From: an uncultured Eubacteriales bacterium
GTDB lineage: Bacteria > Bacillota > Clostridia > Oscillospirales > Oscillospiraceae
Length of the DNA stretch: 64,000 nt
Direction of reading: 5' to 3'
NCBI GenBank assembly: GCA_900316205.1
Contig: ONBX01000011.1
Coordinates: forward strand, 22,657-86,656
Shown here piece by piece: positions 35,313-43,872 of the stretch (its first letter is position 1; the number at the start of each line of letters is the position of its first letter). Position numbers and translations under genes: made by a program. The notes below the pieces were generated by a model that worked only from the letters and a program-made list of their open reading frames with translations, did not search any database and had not been told where the DNA came from.

Positions 35313-35792
35313 CTAATCGTCGCCCATGATGGCCTTCTCCCGTGCGCGCATCTGCGCCTTCATGGGGCCTTCATCCACATGGTCATAGCCCAGCAGGTGC
35401 AGCACCGAGTGCACCGTGAGATACTGGATCTCCCGGTCAAAGCCGTGGCCGAACTCCGCTCCCTGCTCCTCGCAGCGGGGCAGGGAGATCATCATATCTC
35501 CCAGCAGCACCGCGCCGCTGTCCAGGTCCCGCTCGCAGACCTCCTTGTCAAAAGAGCCGGGCTCCAGCTCGTTCATGGGGAAGGACAGCACGTCCGTGGC
35601 CCGGTCGATATTGCGAAACTCCCGGTTCACCTGCCGGATGCCCTCGTCGTCGGTCAGCATCACGCTGATAATGCAGTTTACATCCACGCCCTCGGCGTCC
35701 AGGGCGCGCTTGGCCGCCTGCTTGATGAGGCGGGCGGCATTGTTGTGGCCCAGGTTCTTCACGTCCCGGCTCACATAGATTTCATGTTCCAT
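35313..35792 (-). CDS. ybeY: endoribonuclease YbeY (rRNA maturation factor)
   Basis: 159 residues. The zinc motif HSVLHLLGYDH (three His) is intact, preceded by REIQYLTV; the conserved RATDVLSFPM and LLGDMMISL are also present. It acts in 16S rRNA 3' processing and ribosome quality control. In the conserved phoH-ybeY-era order. Related repeats flank it on both sides (35281 and 35818). Confidence 0.96.
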   Translation of the reverse strand: MEHEIYVSRDVKNLGHNNAARLIKQAAKRALDAEGVDVNCIISVMLTDDEGIRQVNREFRNIDRATDVLSFPMNELEPGSFDKEVCERDLDSGAVLLGDMMISLPRCEEQGAEFGHGFDREIQYLTVHSVLHLLGYDHVDEGPMKAQMRAREKAIMGDD

Positions 35793-35817
35793 GGTATCGT
35801 AATCTCTCTTTCGTATG

Positions 35818-35845
35818 CGGGCCGTCGAGGACGCCGGCCTCTACA
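35818..35845. repeat. short GC-rich palindromic repeat, second copy
   Basis: CGGGCCGTCGAGGACGCCGG then CCTCTACA; nearly identical to 35281-35310, and ending in the CCTAC/TCTAC motif shared with the GTAGGGG family. Confidence 0.6.
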
Positions 35846-35848
35846 GGT

Positions 35849-36862
35849 TTATATCTTCCGGTAGCGGCCGCGCCGCTGGGGAGCGGGCTTTCTGGCCGTC
35901 TCCGGCGGATTTTTCTTATCATAGACCTCATAGGCCTCGATGATCTTCTGCACCAGGCGGTGGCGCACCACATCCGCCCCGGTGAGGGTGCAGATGGCGA
36001 TATCGTCGATGCCGTCCAGAACCTTCATGGCCACCTTCAGGCCGCTGACCTTGTCCTCGGGCAGGTCGATCTGGGTGATGTCGCCGGTGATGACCACTTT
36101 GGAGCCGAAGCCGATGCGGGTGAGGAACATCTTCATCTGCTCCCGGGAGGTGTTCTGGGCCTCGTCCAGGATGATAAAGCTGTCGTCCAGAGTACGGCCG
36201 CGCATATAGGCCAGGGGCGCCACCTCGATGTTGCCCCGCTCCAGATACTTCTGATAGGTGTCCGGCCCCAGCATGTCAAAGAGTGCGTCATACAGTGGGC
36301 GCAGGTAGGGATCCACCTTGCTCTGCAGGTCTCCCGGCAGGAAGCCCAGGCGCTCCCCCGCCTCCACGGCGGGCCGGGTCAGAATGATGCGGTTGACCTC
36401 CTCCGCCCGGAAGGCGGCCACCGCCGCCGCCACGGCCAGATAGGTCTTGCCGGTGCCGGCCGGGCCGATGCCCAGAGTCACGGTATTGTCCCGGATGGCC
36501 TCGCAATAGTCCCGCTGGCCAAGGGTCTTGGGCTTGATGGGCTTGCCTTTGGCCGTGATGCAGATCACATCCCCGGCCAGCTCCTCGATCTGCTTTTCCT
36601 TGCCCTCGGACACCAGCTTCAGGATATAGCGCACGTTCTGGGCATCGATATTCTCGCCCTTGGCGGCCAGGGTCAGCAGACCGTTGATGGCCTTTTCCGC
36701 CAGCATCACGTCCTCCGCCTCGCCGCAGATATGGAGCTGATCGTCCCGGTCCTGGACCTTGACACCAAGCTCGCTCTCAATGATTCTCAGGTTCTGGTCA
36801 AAGGAGCCGAAAACCTGGATCACATGCTCCATCCGTTCTACTTCTATGGTTTTATCGATCAT
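35849..36862 (-). CDS. phoH: PhoH family protein
   Basis: 337 residues. N-terminal KH-like region, then a P-loop ATPase with Walker A GPAGTGKTYLAV, LTRPAVEAGERLGFLPGDL, Walker B DSFIILDEAQNTS and GDITQIDLP, all standard PhoH. The C-terminal 25 residues are basic (KKNPPETARKPAPQRRGRYR), suggesting RNA contact. It is linked to RNA metabolism through its constant pairing with ybeY. It follows yqfD by 22 bases. Confidence 0.95.
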   Translation of the reverse strand: MIDKTIEVERMEHVIQVFGSFDQNLRIIESELGVKVQDRDDQLHICGEAEDVMLAEKAINGLLTLAAKGENIDAQNVRYILKLVSEGKEKQIEELAGDVICITAKGKPIKPKTLGQRDYCEAIRDNTVTLGIGPAGTGKTYLAVAAAVAAFRAEEVNRIILTRPAVEAGERLGFLPGDLQSKVDPYLRPLYDALFDMLGPDTYQKYLERGNIEVAPLAYMRGRTLDDSFIILDEAQNTSREQMKMFLTRIGFGSKVVITGDITQIDLPEDKVSGLKVAMKVLDGIDDIAICTLTGADVVRHRLVQKIIEAYEVYDKKNPPETARKPAPQRRGRYRKI

Positions 36863-36884
36863 GTACAGACATCCTCTCTCGGGG

Positions 36885-38045
36885 CTATTGTTCCCGATCC
36901 CGGGCGATATTCTCCAGGCAGCGGGCCCGCAGGGTCACTACCAGCAGGCCGTCACTTCTGCCCACGGAAAAGGCGTGATCCAGGATTTCCCCATCGATCC
37001 GCTCTTCCAGGCCCTGCAGCAGGGCGGCCTTCATTTCCTCCTCCCGCAGGTCGAAGGACTCCGTCGCCGTGAGTCTGTGACGCGTTGTCCAGATCAGGCG
37101 CAGCGGGGTGCAAAAGAGGCCCTCTATCCCCAAAGTATATTCATGCACGATTTTATCACATTCGTCAAGGCCTTTTCGGGAAGAAGGCCAGAGAATGCAG
37201 CGATTTTTTCCGATCTGCAGGCAAAACGAGCCCGCCGCCCCGTTCTTTTCCCTGGTCTGCAGCATTTCCAGCGGGCAAATCGAGCTGATCTCGTACCAGG
37301 TCTCCGCCTGCACTTCGCCCAGGGCGGGCTCCTGCCGAATGCCGCCCGACAGGCTCTCCAGCTCTCCGTTTATGAGGAGATCCCCCTCCAGCACTGCGTC
37401 CCCCGGTTCCACCAGGCTTTGCCCGCTGAGGGCCGTCACCTTCCGTACGATCCCGGAGCGGCCAGCGTGCAATTCTTCATGCGCCCGTTCCGAAAGGAGC
37501 TCCGGCCGCGCTTCCCGCTCCCGTACCAGTACTCTGGCCCGGGAGCCGGAGATGTTCACCGTGAGCCATTCCAACTCCGGCAGCTCTGTGAGGACCCTGC
37601 TTTTCACCAGTTCCGGATCGATGGCAGGGCGAAAGGCGCCGGGCGCCACCCCGCAGGCGGCCAGGGTTCGGAGGATCAGGCCGGTGGAGACGCTTTCGCA
37701 GCCGATGACCTCGATCTGCCACACATAGAGAGAGGAGGCGAACAGCAGCGACAGGGCAAGCAGCAGGCCCAGGAGAAGGCCCTTTCGACGCCGAAGCACT
37801 TCTTGATTCCTACTGCCGCCCCGAAGGTCCCGGACCACCAGGGTAAAGCCCTGCGCCGTACAGAGCCGCTCCAGGGCCATCAGGTCCCGCTGCCAAAGGG
37901 TGAGTCTCAGCGTGCACTTGTCCACGGGAAGGACGCTCCAGAGCTGCAGGCCAGCGGCGCGGCAGCGCTCCAGCAGTGTCTCCGGCTCCGGTCCGCAAAG
38001 CTCCGCCTCCGCTGTTCCCAGGAGACTTTTCCAGATTTCGTCCAT
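36885..38045 (-). CDS. yqfD: sporulation protein YqfD
   Basis: 386 residues. N-terminal cytoplasmic part, one membrane helix (KGLLLGLLLALSLLFASSLYVW, about 86-108), then QIEVIGCESVSTGLILRTLAACGV, a POTRA-like element, ELEWLTVNISGSRARVLVRER and VALSGQSLVEPGDAVLEGDLL. This matches YqfD, a sigma-E regulated mother-cell protein needed for efficient sporulation. The gene pair yqfC-yqfD next to phoH is conserved in spore formers. The start is 1 base past the yqfC stop. Confidence 0.9.
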   Translation of the reverse strand: MDEIWKSLLGTAEAELCGPEPETLLERCRAAGLQLWSVLPVDKCTLRLTLWQRDLMALERLCTAQGFTLVVRDLRGGSRNQEVLRRRKGLLLGLLLALSLLFASSLYVWQIEVIGCESVSTGLILRTLAACGVAPGAFRPAIDPELVKSRVLTELPELEWLTVNISGSRARVLVREREARPELLSERAHEELHAGRSGIVRKVTALSGQSLVEPGDAVLEGDLLINGELESLSGGIRQEPALGEVQAETWYEISSICPLEMLQTREKNGAAGSFCLQIGKNRCILWPSSRKGLDECDKIVHEYTLGIEGLFCTPLRLIWTTRHRLTATESFDLREEEMKAALLQGLEERIDGEILDHAFSVGRSDGLLVVTLRARCLENIARDREQ

Positions 38046-38046
38046 C

Positions 38047-38316
38047 TTATTCCTCCCATTCCACCCGCTTCAGACGGCCCGAGAGCAGCAGATCGCTGCC
38101 GTCCATGGCCTCGATCCGAAGCGACCCGCCAAAGATGCGCAGGCTCATGTGCATCCCCCGCACGGCAAGCAGGTCTTCGCTGCAATGGAGCAGCCCCCTG
38201 TGATTTTCAATGAGCGCCCGGTGATCGCCCAGTACGCTCAGCTTCAGCTCTCCCAGGGCCTCCCCGGGGATCTGCAGCCGCTCCCCCAGGGTGCCGGTAA
38301 AGCTCGGTTTTGTCAT
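38047..38316 (-). CDS. yqfC: YqfC/YabP family sporulation protein
   Basis: 89 residues, small soluble beta-rich protein of the YabP/YqfC family: LGERLQIPGEALGELKLSVLGDHRALIENHRGLLHCSEDLLAVRGM, with the family pattern of I-ENH-G-l-yt-v-i-i. It pairs with YqfD. The start lies 69 bases from the divergent ylbJ-side promoter. Function within sporulation is not defined biochemically. Confidence 0.88.
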   Translation of the reverse strand: MTKPSFTGTLGERLQIPGEALGELKLSVLGDHRALIENHRGLLHCSEDLLAVRGMHMSLRIFGGSLRIEAMDGSDLLLSGRLKRVEWEE

Positions 38317-38359
38317 GGTCCTCTCCCCTTTTCCTCCGGTAGGCTTAGCCTATTTATCC

Positions 38360-38388
38360 GTATATCCTTATGCCGCCCGGCATAGCTT
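38360..38388 (+). promoter_or_regulatory. possible sigma-E-type promoter of ylbJ
   Basis: GTATATC, 14 bases, CATAGCTT loosely fits the mother-cell sigma-E consensus (ATATT-like -35, CATA-like -10) at a suitable distance before the ATG at 38422. No sigma-A promoter was seen. Weak evidence. Confidence 0.3.
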
Positions 38389-38421
38389 TAACACGAAACA
38401 CCAAGGAGGAGAGTTTGTCCG

Positions 38422-39384
38422 ATGAAGAGAAAGCTGCCGATCCTCGCGGCGCTCTGTGCGCTGTTTGTTCTGATCACCGCCTCGTCCCGGGTGATCGATT
38501 GCGCCTCAGCCGGGCTGCGGCTCTGCGGGGAGCTGATCGTCCCCTCGCTCTTTCCTTTTTTTGTTCTTTCCCTGCTGCTGGGCAAGCTGGGCTTTCCGGA
38601 AGCGCTGGGTCGACAGCTCTCTCCCCTGACGGAGAAGATGTTTCACGTTTCCGGGAAGGGCGCAACGGCGTTCTTTATCGGGCTCACAGGCGGCTACCCC
38701 ATGGGGGCCGCCTATCTGGCGGAGCTTCTGGACAGGGGCGAGATCTCCGGTCGGGAGGCAGAGCGGCTTTTGGGCTTTTGCAACAACTCCGGCCCCGCCT
38801 TTCTGGTAGGAGCCATCGGAGCGGGAGTCTTCGCTTCGGTGAAGGCGGGACTGCTGCTCTACAGCGCCCATATTCTGGCGGCGCTTTCTGTGGGGATCCT
38901 GCTGCGGTCCCGCGAAGCGCCGGGAGCGGAACAGCCGCTGCCTCCAGCCGCTCCCCCGCTGCCCTTTGCCCGTGCTCTATCAGAGGCGGTACGCAGCGCG
39001 GTGCCGGCGCTCTTGAGCGTATGCGGCTTTGTGATCCTCTTTACCGTGTTCACGGGGCTTCTGGAGGCAAACGGCTTTCTGGAGCTGTTCAGCAGAGTTC
39101 TCAGCGCAATTATGCCCCTGGGGATGCAGCAAAACCGTGCCCTGCTCCTGGGCTTTTGGGAGCTTGGCAGCGGTGTGGGGACGCTGCGAGGCCTCGCCCT
39201 CTCCCCGGCTTCTCTGGCTTTGGCCGCCGGGATCGTGGGCTGGGGCGGCGTATCGGTGCTGTTTCAGTCGCTGGCGGTGTTGGCAGACCAGCCGGTGAAA
39301 ACAGGGGTGATGCTGCTGGGCCGTATTCTCAGCGCGGTTCTTGGCGCAGGCTTTGCCTGGGTCCTGGGTACGATTTTTCTCTGA
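38422..39384 (+). CDS. ylbJ: sporulation integral membrane protein YlbJ
   Basis: 320 residues, about eight membrane helices in two nucleoside-gate (Gate/NucRec) units: LRLCGELIVPSLFPFFVLS, GLTGGYPMGAAYLAELLD, RLLGFCNNSGPAFLVGAIG and the second half SVCGFVILFTVFTGLLE, LLLGFWELGSGVGTL. These are YlbJ signatures. It is needed for spore cortex formation in Bacillus. AAGGAGG precedes the ATG. It is divergent from yqfC-yqfD. Confidence 0.9.
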   Translation: MKRKLPILAALCALFVLITASSRVIDCASAGLRLCGELIVPSLFPFFVLSLLLGKLGFPEALGRQLSPLTEKMFHVSGKGATAFFIGLTGGYPMGAAYLAELLDRGEISGREAERLLGFCNNSGPAFLVGAIGAGVFASVKAGLLLYSAHILAALSVGILLRSREAPGAEQPLPPAAPPLPFARALSEAVRSAVPALLSVCGFVILFTVFTGLLEANGFLELFSRVLSAIMPLGMQQNRALLLGFWELGSGVGTLRGLALSPASLALAAGIVGWGGVSVLFQSLAVLADQPVKTGVMLLGRILSAVLGAGFAWVLGTIFL

Positions 39385-39387
39385 ACA

Positions 39388-39423
39388 TGAAAAAAGGACT
39401 GTCAGAAAACAGTCCTTTTTTCA
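39388..39423. terminator. bidirectional terminator between ylbJ and the chromate transporter genes
   Basis: TGAAAAAAGGACTG, loop TCAGAAAA, CAGTCCTTTTTTCA; serves ylbJ and the converging operon. Confidence 0.88.
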
Positions 39424-39439
39424 TATTGATTCTGTTCTT

Positions 39440-40015
39440 TCAAAAAGCGAAAACCACACCGATCACCGCGGAACCCAGGATGAAAAAGATGGGATGCACC
39501 TTCTTGAGCGCCTTCACACAGCGGGTCAGCACCAGGAGCAGCGCCGCGAGGGCCAGAGCCTTCCAATTGAAGAGATCGGTGAAGACGCCGCTTTCGCGCC
39601 AGGCGTCCACATGGAACATGGCCACCTTCACCACCAGAAGTCCCGCCGCGGCGATAAGGCCCACAGAGCAGGGCCGCAGACCGTAGAACGCGGCGTCCAC
39701 GCTCTTGTTCTGCCGAAACTGCTGCAGCACCCGGGCAATGAGCAGGATGATGATGACCTCCGGCGTCACAAGGCCAAGGGTCGCGATCACGGCGCCGGGA
39801 ATGCCGGCAGTATGAAAGCCCACATAGGTTGCCATATTGACGCCGATGGGTCCGGGGGTGGATTCGCTGACGGCAATCATATCCGCCAGATTTGCCGCGG
39901 TGAACCAGCCGGTCTTATCCGCCATGCTGTAAAGGAAGGGCAGGGTGGCCATGCCGCCGCCCACCGCAAAGAGGCCGGTCTTGAAAAACTCCCAGAACAG
40001 GCGCAGAAGGATCAT
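39440..40015 (-). CDS. chromate transporter family protein, second subunit
   Basis: 191 residues starting MILLRLFWEFFKTGLFAVGG. CHR-family motif FAVGGGMATLPFL near the start and SESTPGPIGVNMATYVGF, plus five or six membrane helices. In the short-chain CHR class two separate half-size proteins form the transporter. Its ATG overlaps the stop of its partner (ATGA). True substrate in gut anaerobes is unproven; chromate is the family name only. Confidence 0.88.
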   Translation of the reverse strand: MILLRLFWEFFKTGLFAVGGGMATLPFLYSMADKTGWFTAANLADMIAVSESTPGPIGVNMATYVGFHTAGIPGAVIATLGLVTPEVIIILLIARVLQQFRQNKSVDAAFYGLRPCSVGLIAAAGLLVVKVAMFHVDAWRESGVFTDLFNWKALALAALLLVLTRCVKALKKVHPIFFILGSAVIGVVFAF

Positions 40016-40554
40016 TTGCCCCGCACCCCCCATCTGGTAAAGAGGATGCCGGCAGCGGCGCAGAAAAGCACATAAAAGACCGGCGAAATGTCCAGGAAGA
40101 TGGAGAGGAGGAACACCAGCAGGAAGAGGCAGAGCCCTGCCTTATCCTTCACGGCGCCCTTCCAGAGCTTCAGGACAGCGTTGAAGATCAGCACGCACAC
40201 GCAGACGCGAATGGCCGCAAAGGCGCTCTTCACCGCGGGAATATCCGCAAAGTGGGTCAAGACCCCGGCAATGACCGTGATGATGACCAGGGAGGGAAAC
40301 ACCACGCCCAGGGTGGCGACGACGCCGCCCAGGGAACCCGCCACCTTATATCCGATGAAGGTGGCGGTGTTCACCGCGATGACGCCGGGGGTGCACTGGC
40401 CCACCGCGTAGTAGTCCATCAATTCCTCGGAGCTGGCCCAGCCTTGCCGGTCCACGATCTCCCGTTCCAGGATGGGGATCATGGCATAGCCGCCGCCGAA
40501 GGTCATGACGCCGACCCTGGCGAAGGCCAGGAAGAGTTGCCAAAGCTGCTTCAT
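40012..40554 (-). CDS. chromate transporter family protein, first subunit
   Basis: 180 residues starting MKQLWQLFLAFARVGVMTFG. Carries FGGGYAMIPILEREIV and VGQCTPGVIAVNTATFIGY, paralogous to the next gene, and the same helix layout. It starts inside the phosphomutase stop (ATGA) and ends inside its partner's start, so all three are coupled. Confidence 0.88.
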   Translation of the reverse strand: MKQLWQLFLAFARVGVMTFGGGYAMIPILEREIVDRQGWASSEELMDYYAVGQCTPGVIAVNTATFIGYKVAGSLGGVVATLGVVFPSLVIITVIAGVLTHFADIPAVKSAFAAIRVCVCVLIFNAVLKLWKGAVKDKAGLCLFLLVFLLSIFLDISPVFYVLFCAAAGILFTRWGVRGK

Positions 40555-42278
40555 TTGCCGATGGTCTGGGTGAATTCGCTGTACTTGGCGACCTTGGCGG
40601 CGCAATCGGCCGCGCTCTTGCCGCGCACCAGCAGATAGACCTTGATCTTGGGCTCGGTGCCGGAGGGACGCACGATGAAGCTGGAGCCGTCAGCCAGCTC
40701 GAAGTAGAGGACGTTGGAGCCGAAGAAAGGCGTACGATCCACCTTGCCCAGGCCCTTGACGTTGATGCTGCCGTCCAGGTAGTCCCGCAGACGGATGACG
40801 GTCTCGCCGGCGATCTCCTCGGGAGGATTGGAGCGCAGATCGTCCATGATGGCCTTCATCTTGCGCATGCCGTCCAGGCCCGGCATCACCAGGTTCACGG
40901 TCTTCTCGGAGAACCAGCCGTACTTCTCGTACAGCTCGTTCATGGCGTCCAGCAGGGTCTTGCCCTCCATGGAATAATGGGCGGCCATCTCGGCCACCAG
41001 CATGGCGGCGGTGACGGCGTCCTTATCGCGGACATAGTCGCCCACCATGTAGCCGTAGCTCTCCTCGAAGGCAAAGATATACTGATAGCTCTTGGCGGCC
41101 TCCCAGGAGGCGATGCGCTCTGCCATGAACTTGAAGCCGGTGAAGGTGTCCTCAAAGTGGACGCCGTTGGCCTCGCAGACGGCACGGGACATGGCGGTGG
41201 AGACGATGCTGGAAACCGCGCCGGCGTTGGCGGGGAGCTTGCCCATGGCCTTGCGGGCCTGGATGATGTAGTCCAGCAGCAGAACGCCCATCTGGTTGCC
41301 GGTGATGGTCACATACTCATCGCCCTTGCGGACCATGGTACCGATACGGTCAGAGTCCGGGTCGGTGCCGATGATGAGATCGCTGCCCACCTTCTTGGCC
41401 AGATCGATGGCCAGGTAGAAGCCCTCGGGATTCTCCGGGTTGGGAGAGACCACCGTGGGGAAATTGCCGTCGATGACCATCTGCTCGGGCACGGGATAGA
41501 GATGCTTGATGCCAAGGCGCTTGAGGGCCTCGGGCACCAGCTTGTGTCCACAGCCGTGGAAGGGGGTGTAGACGATCTTGAGATCGTCGGCAGCCTTTTT
41601 GACGCTCTCGGTGTCGATGGCCTGCGCCATGACATTCTCCAGGAAGGCCTCGTCGGTCTCGTCGCCGATGACCTCGATCAGCCCCTGCTTCACGCCCTCG
41701 TCAAAGTCCATGGTCTTGAAGCCGCTGAAGATATCGATGGCTTCCATCTGGTGGGCAATGGCGTCGGCATGCTGGGGAGGCAGCTGGGCGCCGTCGGACC
41801 AGTAGACCTTATAGCCGTTGTACTCCTTGGGATTGTGGCTGGCGGTTACGTTGAGGCCGGCGGTGCAGCCGTAGTAACGAACGGCAAAGCTCAGCTCGGG
41901 AGTAGGACGCAGCGCGTCGAAAATGCGGACGTGGATGCCGTTGGCAGCCATGACGCAGGCGGCCTCACGGGCGAAATCCTCGCCGTTGAGACGGCAGTCA
42001 TGGGCGATGGCGATGCCCTTGCGCTTGGCCTCTTCGCCCTCGGCGCAGATGACGTTGGCAAAGGCCTGGGTAGCCCAGCGGATCACATGCACGTTCATGT
42101 GATGCAGGCCCACCTTCATGGTGCCGCGGAGACCGGCGGTGCCGAACTCCAGGGGGGCGAAGAAGCGGCTTTCGATCTCCTTCTCGTCATCCCGAATGGC
42201 GTCCAGTTCCTTCCACTCCGCGTCGCTGAGCGCGGGGCTGTCCAGCCAGCGCTGGTACTCTTCCTTAAAGTTCCTCAT
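40551..42278 (-). CDS. pgcA: phosphoglucomutase/phosphomannomutase family protein
   Basis: 575 residues. Alpha-D-phosphohexomutase with the phosphoserine loop NVTASHNPKEYNGYKVYW, metal loop GTDPDSDRIG, sugar loop FEESYGYM and phosphate-binding RPSGTEPKIKVY. Length and sequence match the Firmicutes PgcA/YhxB type, interconverting glucose-6-P and glucose-1-P, feeding glycogen and cell-wall sugars. A phospho-mannose role is possible. Its start overlaps the preceding small gene by 14 bases. Confidence 0.93.
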   Translation of the reverse strand: MRNFKEEYQRWLDSPALSDAEWKELDAIRDDEKEIESRFFAPLEFGTAGLRGTMKVGLHHMNVHVIRWATQAFANVICAEGEEAKRKGIAIAHDCRLNGEDFAREAACVMAANGIHVRIFDALRPTPELSFAVRYYGCTAGLNVTASHNPKEYNGYKVYWSDGAQLPPQHADAIAHQMEAIDIFSGFKTMDFDEGVKQGLIEVIGDETDEAFLENVMAQAIDTESVKKAADDLKIVYTPFHGCGHKLVPEALKRLGIKHLYPVPEQMVIDGNFPTVVSPNPENPEGFYLAIDLAKKVGSDLIIGTDPDSDRIGTMVRKGDEYVTITGNQMGVLLLDYIIQARKAMGKLPANAGAVSSIVSTAMSRAVCEANGVHFEDTFTGFKFMAERIASWEAAKSYQYIFAFEESYGYMVGDYVRDKDAVTAAMLVAEMAAHYSMEGKTLLDAMNELYEKYGWFSEKTVNLVMPGLDGMRKMKAIMDDLRSNPPEEIAGETVIRLRDYLDGSINVKGLGKVDRTPFFGSNVLYFELADGSSFIVRPSGTEPKIKVYLLVRGKSAADCAAKVAKYSEFTQTIGK

Positions 42279-42579
42279 TGTTTTCCTCCTTCGATAATGC
42301 TATTGCATCGTCATATAGACTTTCGGGTACATAGATATCCACGCCCTGTCCGCTCATGCCCATGACCACGCGGGCAAAGCCCCCGTTGCCGGGATCCACG
42401 CACAGGCAGGGCACGCCGTAGGACTCCAACATGTTCACAAAGATCCTGTCGGACATGTCCACACAGCTGCGATGGCAGAGATAGCGGGGAAGCTCGGGAC
42501 TGCCGTCCTCCCCCTTGGGCCAACGGTCGGAGAGGGCACTCCAGTCTACCCGGCCCCATTCGAGCTTGGGTCCTTCCAT
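42265..42579 (-). CDS. small DUF2007-like protein
   Basis: 104 residues from ATG 42579 (AAGGAG nine bases upstream). The C-terminal part SDRIFVNMLESYGVPCLCVD to VDIYVPESLYDDAIAL follows the DUF2007 pattern (a small ferredoxin-like fold proposed to bind a ligand or signal). The N-terminus contains LPRYLCHRSCVDMSDR with two Cys. Function unknown. It lies between rlmH (13 bases) and pgcA (overlap), in an operon of conserved housekeeping genes. Confidence 0.65.
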   Translation of the reverse strand: MEGPKLEWGRVDWSALSDRWPKGEDGSPELPRYLCHRSCVDMSDRIFVNMLESYGVPCLCVDPGNGGFARVVMGMSGQGVDIYVPESLYDDAIALSKEENNEEL

Positions 42580-42592
42580 CGAATACACTCCT

Positions 42593-43075
42593 TCATTTAT
42601 GATATCGGGATCCTTCTCTTATTTTATACCCCCGATAGAGCTGTTCTGCAAGCATTATTCTTGCCAAATGATGAGGAAATGTCATTTTGCTCATGCTCAG
42701 GCGCAAGTCAGCCCGTTTTTTTACAGTTTCTGACAGTCCGTAAGAGCCTCCCACCACAAAACAGAGCTTTGGCTTGCCGGAATTCTCCCTTCCCTCCACC
42801 AGCTCCGCCATAGCCTCGCTGGGAAGCTCCTTTCCCTCCACGCAAAGCGCCACCACATAGGCGTCCTGGGGGATGGCTTTCAGGATCTCCCCCGCTTCCT
42901 TTTCCAGGGCGGCGCCGATCTCCGCCGCAGAGGGGCGCTCCGGCAGGCGCTGCTCCTGGGGCTCCAGCAGCTCCAGACGGCAATAGGCGCCCAGACGCTT
43001 GCGGTATTCCTCAAAGGCGTCCAGGTAAAAGCGCTCCCGCATTTTGCCGACACAGATGAATCTCACACTCAGCAT
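42593..43075 (-). CDS. rlmH: 23S rRNA (pseudouridine(1915)-N3)-methyltransferase RlmH
   Basis: 160 residues. SPOUT-fold methyltransferase with the SAM knot motif LCFVVGGSYGLSE and the C-terminal MTFPHHLARIMLAEQLYRGYKIREGSRYHK-type end (key residues H, R, EQLYR, YHK). It modifies helix 69 of 23S rRNA. Overlaps the upstream metallo-hydrolase gene by 7 bases; walJ-rlmH linkage is common in Firmicutes. Confidence 0.95.
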   Translation of the reverse strand: MLSVRFICVGKMRERFYLDAFEEYRKRLGAYCRLELLEPQEQRLPERPSAAEIGAALEKEAGEILKAIPQDAYVVALCVEGKELPSEAMAELVEGRENSGKPKLCFVVGGSYGLSETVKKRADLRLSMSKMTFPHHLARIMLAEQLYRGYKIREGSRYHK

Positions 43076-43872
43076 AGGGCGTCCTCCGCGAGTTTCGTAT
43101 GTTCAGTTTTCCCGACCTCCAGGCTCAGGCAGCCCAGTACCGGCGCGCAGAAAAGCGCCGTGGAAAGGCCCTCCAAAGCATGAGAGCTCGCTTCCATGGC
43201 CTTTTGGGGCGTGTTGTTCTCCCGGCTCAGGTGGGCCAGGATGATCTGCCGGGTGCCGTTTTCGGAAAGCTCCCTTGCGAAAGCGGCGCAGTCGGCGTTG
43301 GAAAGATGGCCTCGGGCGGACAGGATCCGTTTTTTCAGGGGAAAGGGATAGGGGCCGTAGCGGAGCATCTCCTCGTCGTGGTTGGACTCCAGCAGCACCG
43401 TGTCCGCCCCCAGGAGCATCTGCCGCATCTCCTCCGTCACGCAGCCGGTGTCGGTGGCGTGGGCATAGACGTCCTCGCCCGCCACCCGGTAGCCCACGCT
43501 TTCGTCCGTGTCATGGGAGGTATGGAAGGCCGTGACCTCCACCTGACCGATCCGGAAGGGCTCCCCCACCGGGATCACGCAGAGATTGTCCTGCAGCAGG
43601 GGCAGCGAGCCCAGGAGCCGGGCGGCCACGGTATGGGGCGCGTACACCGGCAGGTCTCGGCCCTTCGCCAGGTTCAGAAGCCCGGAAATATGATCGGAGT
43701 GCTCATGGGTAATGAGCACTCCGCAGATCTGTTCCAATTCATAGTCCAGCGCTTTCAGGGCAGCGGCAACCCGGCGCCGGGATATTCCCGCATCGATCAG
43801 GAGCAGGGTCTCCCGATCCTCCAGCAGCAGGCAGTTGCCGCTTGAGCCGCTGGCAAAAACATGGATCCGCAT
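43069..43872 (-). CDS. walJ: WalJ/YycJ-type MBL-fold metallo-hydrolase
   Basis: 267 residues. MBL fold: FASGSSGNCLLLED at the start (YycJ signature), metal motif THEHSDHISGLL, then FHTSHDTDESVGYRV, ATDTGCVTEEM and LESNHDEEML. YycJ/WalJ is a predicted exonuclease linked to the WalKR cell-wall system and division in Firmicutes. Here it sits between murA2 (1-base overlap) and rlmH, without the walKR genes. Confidence 0.88.
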   Translation of the reverse strand: MRIHVFASGSSGNCLLLEDRETLLLIDAGISRRRVAAALKALDYELEQICGVLITHEHSDHISGLLNLAKGRDLPVYAPHTVAARLLGSLPLLQDNLCVIPVGEPFRIGQVEVTAFHTSHDTDESVGYRVAGEDVYAHATDTGCVTEEMRQMLLGADTVLLESNHDEEMLRYGPYPFPLKKRILSARGHLSNADCAAFARELSENGTRQIILAHLSRENNTPQKAMEASSHALEGLSTALFCAPVLGCLSLEVGKTEHTKLAEDALC

